From an uncultured Patescibacteria group bacterium (GTDB lineage Bacteria; Patescibacteriota; Microgenomatia; UBA1406; GWC2-37-13): a DNA stretch of 11,457 nt. The notes beneath the pieces are model-generated. The model was not told the origin of the DNA, did no database searches, and was given only the letters and a program-made list of their open reading frames with translations. Position 1 is the stretch's first letter, and every line of letters begins with the position of its first letter. Below, one piece after another: positions 6,185 through 11,457 of the stretch. A program made the translations under genes and the position numbers. The stretch lies in assembly GCA_938010745.1 (NCBI GenBank), contig CALLVF010000026.1, positions 1 to 11,457 on the forward strand, given 5' to 3'.

Positions 6185-6801
6185 AAATCATAAAAAGTTG
6201 ATTTTTCCTCAGCAAGAGTAGTTCTATCTCCATGACCGGGGTAAACAATCGTATTTTTGGGCAAACTAAATATTTTTTTTAAAGATTTTTTTAAATCATC
6301 TCTACTACTATAAGAAAAATCAAACCTACCCACTGCCTTTTTAAATAAAGTATCACCTGTAAAAATAACTTTTTCCTCAGAAAAACAAAAAGACAAACTT
6401 CCTGGCGTATGACCTGGAGTAAATAAAATTTTAAATTTAAAATTTTTAATTTTTAAAAAATTTTCACTTTCTAAATTTTTAATATTTTTAATCGGTAAAA
6501 GAATAGGTTTGTATTTCAAAAAGTATTTAGCTGTTTCCTCGAGTCTATCTAGTAAAAATAGATCCTTAGAAGAAATATAAAGAGGAATATTAAATGATTG
6601 TTGTATTGCTCCTACTGCCATCAAATGATCAAAATGACCATGAGTAGCAAACAATCCCAATAATTTAAGATTCCTCCGTTGAATTTGTTCTAGAATAAAC
6701 GATGCCTCATCAGCCGGATCAATAATTAAACAATTACCTTCTTTTATCAAAAAATAACAGTTTGTCTGAAGTTGTCCTAGTGAAAAGCACAAAACATCCA
6801 T
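6181..6801 (-). CDS. MBL-fold metallo-hydrolase, glyoxalase II-like (YcbL/GloB family)
   Basis: 206-residue metallo-beta-lactamase fold protein, about the length of the short YcbL-type glyoxalase II relatives (typical GloB about 250). Metal ligands are complete: THGHFDH gives H54, H56, D58 and H59; PGHTPGS gives H131; FTGDTLF gives D150; YPGHGD gives H190. The N-terminal LGQLQTNCYFL and the block GDTLFKKAVGRFDF are typical of this subgroup. It probably hydrolyses a thioester or related ester in the cytoplasm; the substrate cannot be read from sequence. It begins 5 nt after secF and is last in the minus-strand operon, overlapping the 3' end of the convergent cca gene by 4 nt. Residues about 106-127 are Lys/Asn/Phe/Ile-rich, encoded by an A/T-only tract. 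No ribosome binding site is visible. Confidence 0.93.
   Translation of the reverse strand: MDVLCFSLGQLQTNCYFLIKEGNCLIIDPADEASFILEQIQRRNLKLLGLFATHGHFDHLMAVGAIQQSFNIPLYISSKDLFLLDRLEETAKYFLKYKPILLPIKNIKNLESENFLKIKNFKFKILFTPGHTPGSLSFCFSEEKVIFTGDTLFKKAVGRFDFSYSSRDDLKKSLKKIFSLPKNTIVYPGHGDRTTLAEEKSTFYDF
6420..6464. repeat. A/T-only tract inside the MBL-fold gene
   Basis: Forty-five consecutive bases without G or C, made of overlapping AAATTT, AAAATTTT and AATTTTTAA units and rich in self-complementarity. They encode the FLKIKNFKFKILF stretch between the first ligand cluster and H131. Similar strings occur before dnaK (about 2506-2525) and between secD and secF (7697-7760). This may be a slippage-prone low-complexity sequence tolerated in a surface loop. 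Confidence 0.5.
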
Positions 6802-6806
6802 AAATA

Positions 6807-7682
6807 TTATTTTGTCTTCTTGCTTTTCATTTTTTCAATTGCCACTAATATCGGTGTTGCCACAAAAGGTGAAGAGTAAGTGCCCGTAATAGTGCCAACA
6901 AGAAGAGTAATAATGAAAAATCGAATAGTCGAACCCCCAAGAAGCGCCATTGATAAAAGCATAAAAATAATTGTCATTGAGTTATTAAATGACCTGACGA
7001 TTGTCTCATTTAAAGCCTTATTAGCTAAATATTCTATGTTACCCCCTTCATTCTCTTTCCAGTACTCTCTTATTTTGTCGAAAATAACAATGGTATCATG
7101 AACAGAAAAGGACATAGTTATTAACAGAGCAGTAACAAACAAAGTATCAACCTCTGCTCCAAAAAAATTGGATAATAATGAATAACTACCAATTACTACT
7201 AAAAAGTCATGTATCATTGCCAAAATGGCAGCAATAGCATAATTAAAACTTTTGAATGCAAAACTCAAATAAATTAATATTCCAAAAATTGCCAAAATGG
7301 AAGCATTAATAGTTTTTTTTATCATCTCCTTTCCCATTGTTGGTCCAACAGTTTCAAAACGCAACAGATTAATTTTTATCTTTAAATTTTTTTCTATTTT
7401 TTCTTTTAAATTTTTTTCTTGTTTTTCATCTATTGATTCGGATTTTATTTTAACAATGGTATCTTTTTGGCTTACACTATAAATCTTTATATTATTTTGT
7501 TCAAAAATTTTTTTGAACATTTTAATATCCACTCTTCTTTCAAGTTGATACTCTAAATTAGTTCCACCAACAAAATCCACAGAAAATTTAAAACCCCATT
7601 TAATAATTGAAAACAAACCGACACATATTACAATTAAAGAAATTAAAAAATAAACTAAGCGATATTTTAAAAAATTAAACAT
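6807..7682 (-). CDS. secF: Protein translocase subunit SecF
   Basis: 291 residues, normal for SecF. With SecD it forms an inner-membrane complex that uses proton flow to pull secreted proteins through SecYEG. About six membrane helices are seen: one near 8-28, a short periplasmic domain (35-115), then five from about 122 to 283. Signatures are FSVDFVGGTNLEY (33-45), GPTMGKEM (113-120), IHDF (157-160), SVHDTIVIFDKIREY (193-207) and ETIVRSFNNSMT (226-237). D196 and R230 align with residues implicated in proton transport in Thermus SecDF. His195 replaces the usual Asn of SINDT. The gene lies 88 nt after secD with a stem-loop between, and 5 nt before the MBL-fold gene. No Shine-Dalgarno precedes the ATG. 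Confidence 0.96.
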   Translation of the reverse strand: MFNFLKYRLVYFLISLIVICVGLFSIIKWGFKFSVDFVGGTNLEYQLERRVDIKMFKKIFEQNNIKIYSVSQKDTIVKIKSESIDEKQEKNLKEKIEKNLKIKINLLRFETVGPTMGKEMIKKTINASILAIFGILIYLSFAFKSFNYAIAAILAMIHDFLVVIGSYSLLSNFFGAEVDTLFVTALLITMSFSVHDTIVIFDKIREYWKENEGGNIEYLANKALNETIVRSFNNSMTIIFMLLSMALLGGSTIRFFIITLLVGTITGTYSSPFVATPILVAIEKMKSKKTK

Positions 7683-7696
7683 AAATTTATTACAAC

Positions 7697-7745
7697 GTTA
7701 CAAATTAAAAATTTTTTAAGTTATTTTTTAATTTTAAATTGTAAC
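7697..7745 (-). repeat. AU-rich stem-loop in the secD-secF gap
   Basis: Arms 7697-7710 (GTTACAAATTAAAA) and 7732-7745 (TTTTAAATTGTAAC) are complementary at 13 of 14 positions, with a 21-nt A/T-rich loop. In the transcript the hairpin ends 14 nt before the secF ATG. Only a mixed GTTGTAATAAATTTAT follows, with no T-run, so it does not look like an intrinsic terminator. It might tune secF translation, protect a processed end, or simply reflect AT-rich sequence. Confidence 0.45.
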
Positions 7746-7770
7746 TTTTAATTTTTGACTTTTTTCAACT

Positions 7771-9096
7771 TTAAGCTTTTTTATAAAAAATATTAATTAA
7801 TCTTTTAGTGATAACAACTCCAGTAAACAAACTAGTCATGACCCCAATCGCTAAAGTTAGAGCAAATCCTCTAACCATTCCAAACTGAGGCAAAAACTCC
7901 CAATTTAAAGGATTAAGAAGAATAAAGGCAACAAGAAGAGTAGTTAAATTTGCATCTTTAATCGCGTCAATAGCTTTTCCAAATCCAAGTTTTAAAGCAA
8001 TATCAATTTTTTTACCGGCTCTTTGTTCTTCTTTTATTCTTTCAAAAATTAAAATATTCGAATCAACTGCCATTCCAATTGAAAGAATAAATCCGGCTAA
8101 ACCCGGAAGAGTTAAAACGACAGGAATTAAACGGAAAATAGCTAAAGAAATTAGTCCATATATAATAAGAGCTAAACTAGCAATTAATCCTAATTTTCCA
8201 TAATAAGTTATCATAAAAAAAAGAATCATTAAAAGCCCAATTATTCCTGAATAAACACTTTTTTTTACTTCATACTCACCTAAGCTTGGTCCAATGTTTC
8301 TCTGTTCAACTAATTTTATTGGCACTGGCAAAGCTCCAGAATTAATAGCAACAGCTAATTTTTTTGCCTCATCTATTGTAAAATTACCAGTTATCACCGC
8401 ATTTCCATCAGTAATCGGTTGTTGAACTATTGGAGCCGAAATAGGAAAATCATCAACAGTAATTGCTAGAGGTTTACCAACATTCCTTGAGGTAATCTCT
8501 GCAAATAGTTTAATTCCCTCCTCATCAAAACTTAAGGCCACTTGTGGCTTACCTGTTTGAGGGTCAAAAGTAACTTTAGCTTTTTTGATATGTTTACCTG
8601 TTAAATTAGTATTTTTTGTCAATCTGGCCAAAATGGGAGTAGTGGTAGCAAGTTTTGGTTCAACTGTTGCTTCTTCTTTAAAAGATAATTGAGCTGTTTG
8701 ACCAATAAGCGAAATAGCGCGAGAAACATCTGTAATACCCGGTAAATCCACTGTTATTTTATATTTACCAGAAGATTTCAAAGTTTGAATAACCGGTTCA
8801 GATACACCGAAAAAATTTACGCGCTTTTCTATAATATCTCGGGCTGAATTTAAAGCGTCTTCCAAATCTGATGGAGTAATTTTACTGGTATCTGCTTCAA
8901 AAACTAAATGACTTCCACCTTTTAAATCTAATCCTAAGTGAGTTTTAAATTCCTTTTTCCATTTAATACCAAAAATATCAATTGAAATCGTTGGTGGATT
9001 AATTGTGTAGTTAAAAAAACGAAAATTTTCTGGTAAATCAATCCAAACAATTAAAAAAAATAAAACAGCGACAAAAAAAATCTTTAACTTTTTCAT
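7771..9096 (-). CDS. secD: Protein translocase subunit SecD
   Basis: 441 residues, within the 400-620 range of SecD. It is the partner of SecF in the membrane complex that drives late steps of Sec export. An N-terminal membrane helix (about 5-20) is followed by the signature HLGLDLKGGSHLVFE (53-67) and the extracytoplasmic domains. These include RDIIEKRVNFFGVSEPVIQ (86-104), YKITVDLPGI (112-121) and the head region NAVITGNFTIDEAKKLAVAI (232-251). Five C-terminal helices lie at about 280-428. SIGMAVDSNILIFERIKEE (339-357) contains D345, aligning with the proton-path Asp of Thermus SecDF, and DANLTTLL (381-388) is the usual helix motif. All expected motifs are present. It starts 25 nt after the wHTH regulator gene without a visible ribosome binding site. 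Confidence 0.97.
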   Translation of the reverse strand: MKKLKIFFVAVLFFLIVWIDLPENFRFFNYTINPPTISIDIFGIKWKKEFKTHLGLDLKGGSHLVFEADTSKITPSDLEDALNSARDIIEKRVNFFGVSEPVIQTLKSSGKYKITVDLPGITDVSRAISLIGQTAQLSFKEEATVEPKLATTTPILARLTKNTNLTGKHIKKAKVTFDPQTGKPQVALSFDEEGIKLFAEITSRNVGKPLAITVDDFPISAPIVQQPITDGNAVITGNFTIDEAKKLAVAINSGALPVPIKLVEQRNIGPSLGEYEVKKSVYSGIIGLLMILFFMITYYGKLGLIASLALIIYGLISLAIFRLIPVVLTLPGLAGFILSIGMAVDSNILIFERIKEEQRAGKKIDIALKLGFGKAIDAIKDANLTTLLVAFILLNPLNWEFLPQFGMVRGFALTLAIGVMTSLFTGVVITKRLINIFYKKA

Positions 9097-9121
9097 TTTT
9101 TTGTTAGTAAAAGATTTTTAA

Positions 9122-9697
9122 CTATTTTAAAAGCTCCTCTTCAGTACCTATTAACATTATTTTTGGTTCTTTTAAAAATCTCCATATGAAAGGATCATTA
9201 TTTTTCTTGCGAAAAATGAATTCCTCTTCCGTCATTACCGTATAATTTATAGATCGACCAAAATTTTTTTCTGCCTCAGTGATTATCCCTTCAACTTCAG
9301 GTATGACAATTATTCCAACAAAAAGAGCATAAACCTCATCTTCTTTTATAGGAATATTTTTGGCAAATTTTGTTGATATAGCTAAAAATTTTATTTTTCC
9401 TAACTTTGGAAGACTTTTATAAATTGAATTAGCAAAAAATCCTGTTTTAGCAAACATCCTCAAAAACTCATCATAAAAAAGATAGTTTTTGTTTAAAGAA
9501 AAGTAAACTTTATTAAGTCGTCTTTCTTTTAAAAGAAGTTTCTCTTTTGAGAGAATATCAACTTCTCTTTTAACTGCGTTTACTTCTTCGTTAATTTCTC
9601 TTACGATTTTTCTTAGGTAAAAACTACGCTCGGGACGCTGAAAAAAAAATTCTAAAATTTTTCTTCTTGTTTTTGAAGTAATAATATACTGAAGCAT
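9122..9697 (-). CDS. Winged-helix regulator with degenerate nucleotidyltransferase-like domain
   Basis: 191 residues. Residues 1-70 look like an ArsR-type winged helix: SKTRRKILEFFFQRPERSFYLRKIVREI, then VNAVKREVDILSKEKLL as recognition region and RRLNKVYFSLNK as wing. Residues 100-190 resemble the small nucleotidyltransferase domain attached to many winged-helix proteins in Patescibacteria and archaea. The hallmarks are FGRSINYTVMTEEEF (146-160), DPFIWRFLKEPKIMLIG (168-184) and a hydrophobic strand ending VG. The catalytic GSxAxGE...SDxDL pattern is replaced by STKFAKNIPIKEDEVYALFVG (108-128), with no GS and no DxD, so it should not transfer nucleotides. It probably binds DNA and a ligand or partner; the target is unknown. 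It sits just upstream of secD in the same operon. The fold assignment is pattern-based and moderately sure. Confidence 0.72.
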   Translation of the reverse strand: MLQYIITSKTRRKILEFFFQRPERSFYLRKIVREINEEVNAVKREVDILSKEKLLLKERRLNKVYFSLNKNYLFYDEFLRMFAKTGFFANSIYKSLPKLGKIKFLAISTKFAKNIPIKEDEVYALFVGIIVIPEVEGIITEAEKNFGRSINYTVMTEEEFIFRKKNNDPFIWRFLKEPKIMLIGTEEELLK

Positions 9698-9741
9698 AAA
9701 GATAATCTAAAATAATTTCTTTTTAATAATGCAACCTCAAC

Positions 9742-9754
9742 TTTAGCAGCTAAA
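9742..9754. promoter_or_regulatory. 13-bp palindrome upstream of the wHTH regulator gene
   Basis: TTTAGC-A-GCTAAA is a perfect inverted repeat with 6-bp arms around one base, between the DUF3048 stop and the regulator ATG (45 nt upstream of it). The single-base centre cannot form an RNA hairpin loop, so a DNA-binding dimer site is more plausible than a terminator. It shares TTAGCAG with sequences near the hrcA promoter and at the right edge. The role is speculative. Confidence 0.35.
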
Positions 9755-9755
9755 A

Positions 9756-10928
9756 TTAAAAATAGTTAACTTTATTTCCGATAGGTAAAACTTCAACGAA
9801 TATTTGACCTCTTACTAAATTTATTTCTTTTCCACCAGAATCATAAAATCTAAATAATTCTTTATTACTCTCTCTTTTCCAAGTTCCTTTTAAAACCTCT
9901 CCATCATGAAAAACTAAAACATCACCACTTCCAGTTAAATTATAAATTAGATGTCCTCCCTCATACCCATCATTAGCAGGTGATTCTTGAGCAAATATGA
10001 TTATCACGTTTTTTGACTCTAATTGTTTACCCGTATTTTTGTCAATGTGGGCCTGACCACCATTGTTTCTTAAGTAAACATTTTTTTCTTTATTGTAGAA
10101 CCATTCAACTGAATATTGAGAAGCAAAAGTTGTCCAAAAACCAAAATCTATTCTCGTTATGGCGCCTCTATTTTCGTAAGATGCATCATCTCTAAACTTC
10201 CAAGGAATAAATTTTGTGTTCCACTGATTTCCATTTGAATCAATGTCGGTTAAACTCCTTTTATCCTTTGCATATTGCCATAATTTAATCGTTGACGAAT
10301 AAACGGTATGCTCTGTTGCCCTTCCTGGCAATCTTTCATAGTCTCTCCAAAAGTAGGGAAAAGGAACTGAAAATTGATTTAAATCATTATAAAGAGACCA
10401 ACCAATGGTCTTAATGTAACCTAAAGCATCAGCTGGACCAGGTGTGTTAGCCCCACCTACATGAGCATAAAGAGGATAATCACCAAAACCCTCAAGTATT
10501 TTAACAAAATAAATTCGCGCTGAGCGAACTGGTCCCACATAAGCAGCATCCTTGCAATAATATATCGCTAAAAATCTAGTTATCCCACCTTCGGCAACTA
10601 TCTCGTAAATAATGTCTGCTGATGATAAACCTGATTGAGGTCTGGCTTCCTCATGATTTTCAATCATAACGCCTAAAGGCCTTCTCTTCTCCCACTGATT
10701 TTTTTGAGTTTTAGTATGCAATTCTCCATTTAGTGGACACTCGTAAATTTTTGATTCGTGAACAACATTTTTTTTAAAAAAGTTATCTTTAACATCTTTT
10801 GATCCCTTATCTCCAAAAGCTAATGGTGAAATAACTTTTTCTTTATTTTGAAATAAAATGTACGAAAGACTAAATGAAAAAAAGAATGTTAAAAAAATTA
10901 TAAAATAAACCGCTTTTTTGTTTATCAT
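9756..10928 (-). CDS. DUF3048 (YerB-like) membrane-anchored extracytoplasmic protein
   Basis: 390 residues with one N-terminal hydrophobic helix (about 7-26) after MINKK, which predicts a signal anchor with the rest outside the membrane. There is no lipobox Cys, unlike the lipoprotein YerB of Bacillus. After a Lys-rich spacer comes CPLNGELHTK (64-73), then the DUF3048 core RRPLGVMIENHEEARPQSG (82-100), GLSSADIIYEIVAEGG (100-115), RFLAIY (118-123) and GPVRSARIYF (132-141). The C-terminal DUF3048 domain follows, roughly 255-385, with FAQESPANDGYEGG and GEVLKGTWKRES. The biochemical function of the family is unknown; location and context suggest an envelope role. It starts 12 nt after the DUF4446 gene, no ribosome binding site is seen, and both domains are complete. 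Confidence 0.9.
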   Translation of the reverse strand: MINKKAVYFIIFLTFFFSFSLSYILFQNKEKVISPLAFGDKGSKDVKDNFFKKNVVHESKIYECPLNGELHTKTQKNQWEKRRPLGVMIENHEEARPQSGLSSADIIYEIVAEGGITRFLAIYYCKDAAYVGPVRSARIYFVKILEGFGDYPLYAHVGGANTPGPADALGYIKTIGWSLYNDLNQFSVPFPYFWRDYERLPGRATEHTVYSSTIKLWQYAKDKRSLTDIDSNGNQWNTKFIPWKFRDDASYENRGAITRIDFGFWTTFASQYSVEWFYNKEKNVYLRNNGGQAHIDKNTGKQLESKNVIIIFAQESPANDGYEGGHLIYNLTGSGDVLVFHDGEVLKGTWKRESNKELFRFYDSGGKEINLVRGQIFVEVLPIGNKVNYF

Positions 10929-10940
10929 ATTTTTTTGATT

Positions 10941-11387
10941 TTAATGATTAACTTTTCCTATTGCCTTCTTTTCCTCTGCCGATAGTTCATGTTCCTCGCC
11001 TTTTCCGTTTTTAACTTTTTTTGCATAAACCATTAAGCCATGGCGAGTATAAATAAAATTAATTGTAATTCCATTATTATTTCCATCAAGAAGCGCTAAA
11101 ACAAAACTTTGATCTGCGCCTCTTTCAAAAGGACTAAACCTGACTAAACCTATTTTTTGCAAATGTAATCGAGAATTATTAATCTCATTGCTTAATTCTT
11201 TCTTTATTATGTCTAATTCTCTTTTAAAATCATCCGAATTAGCTAATAATTGATCAAAAATTTCATCAATATTTCTTTTTTTTGTCCTTGATACTAAATT
11301 ATAGTAATGTTTCTTTAATCTTAAAAGAATAAAAGTTAATATTAAAAGCCAAATTAAAAAAATAACTAAAAAAAAATAAGTAAACAT
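10941..11387 (-). CDS. DUF4446 family membrane-anchored protein
   Basis: 148 residues from the ATG at 11387. An in-frame TTG at 11396 overlaps the -10 box and is less likely to be the start. A membrane helix spans about 3-23, followed by a basic stretch (24-38) and a charged helical region, probably coiled coil (about 40-75). The DUF4446 core is HLQKIGLVRFSPFERGADQS (75-94), FVLALLDGNNNGITINFIYTR (95-115) and VYAKKVKNGKG (120-130). Basic residues right after the helix suggest the core is cytoplasmic. The family's function is unknown; Bacillus relatives (YyaB-like, from memory) do not resolve it. It appears to be the first gene of the minus-strand operon leading to secDF, with a strong promoter directly upstream. 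Confidence 0.88.
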   Translation of the reverse strand: MFTYFFLVIFLIWLLILTFILLRLKKHYYNLVSRTKKRNIDEIFDQLLANSDDFKRELDIIKKELSNEINNSRLHLQKIGLVRFSPFERGADQSFVLALLDGNNNGITINFIYTRHGLMVYAKKVKNGKGEEHELSAEEKKAIGKVNH

Positions 11388-11395
11388 CAAATACA

Positions 11396-11424
11396 ATTTT
11401 ATAGATTAAAATAATTACTGTCAA
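11396..11424 (-). promoter_or_regulatory. Promoter of the DUF4446-DUF3048-secDF operon
   Basis: Minus-strand TTGACA (11424-11419, perfect -35), 17-bp spacer, TAAAAT (11401-11396; 5 of 6 to consensus). The overlapping TATAAA (11403-11398) would have a less usual 15-bp spacer. The predicted start near 11389 leaves about 2 nt before the ATG at 11387. The distance from the -10 box to the ATG (8 nt) is identical to that of the hrcA promoter. Confidence 0.7.
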
Positions 11425-11457
11425 CATATTTGCTTTTTGATCTGCTAAATTACAATT

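Noticed and set aside
6185..6206. Terminator after cca (AAATCA and TGATTT arms followed by Ts)
   Set aside because: Only six bp, five of them A-T, with an 8-nt loop and only two Ts after the stem. It lies in MBL coding sequence and is too weak to call.
1..11457. Alternative genetic code (UGA as glycine)
   Set aside because: No TGA stop is used, but every gene is full length under the standard code without internal TGA, and glycine is encoded by GGN. AT-richness alone can explain the TAA/TAG preference.

Overview
The window is a very AT-rich, compact bacterial segment with 12 protein-coding genes (one cut by the left edge, one frameshifted) and no RNA genes, insertion sequences or CRISPR arrays that I can see. 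Gene content and style suggest a Candidate Phyla Radiation (Patescibacteria) genome, possibly Parcubacteria-like. The signs are shortened versions of conserved proteins, the DUF4446 and DUF3048 genes, separate secD and secF genes, almost no Shine-Dalgarno sequences, and stops that are all TAA (9) or TAG (2). This placement is inference; no marker gene such as 16S rRNA is present.

Left block (1-3834, minus strand): a heat-shock operon read right to left as hrcA, grpE, dnaK, then a terminator and dnaJ. Directly upstream of the hrcA ATG is a promoter (TTGACA, 17 bp, TAACAT). A 27-bp inverted repeat with exact CIRCE geometry but a degenerate core overlaps it, so HrcA very likely represses its own operon. 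A hairpin plus seven Ts separates dnaK from dnaJ and should lower dnaJ output. HrcA is about 100 residues shorter than usual. DnaJ appears to be the zinc-finger-less type.

Middle block (4001-6184, plus strand): nfo (endonuclease IV, all nine metal ligands present) followed 7 nt later by a CCA-adding tRNA nucleotidyltransferase gene. That gene carries a one-base deletion in its conserved RRDFTIN motif and an Asn in place of the first Asp of the catalytic DxD. It is either decaying or affected by sequence error. It ends tail-to-tail with the next block, overlapping by 4 nt.

Right block (6181-11424, minus strand): a probable operon read right to left as DUF4446 protein, DUF3048 (YerB-like) protein, a winged-helix regulator fused to an apparently inactive nucleotidyltransferase-like domain, secD, secF, and a glyoxalase-II-like metallo-hydrolase. 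A strong promoter (TTGACA, 17 bp, TAAAAT) lies just upstream of the DUF4446 ATG. The theme is cell-envelope and export functions: two membrane-anchored proteins of unknown role and the SecDF motor that assists Sec-dependent export.

The two best promoters, for hrcA and the DUF4446 gene, share one geometry: the -10 box ends exactly 8 nt before the ATG. This predicts leaderless or nearly leaderless transcripts, which fits the scarcity of ribosome binding sites.
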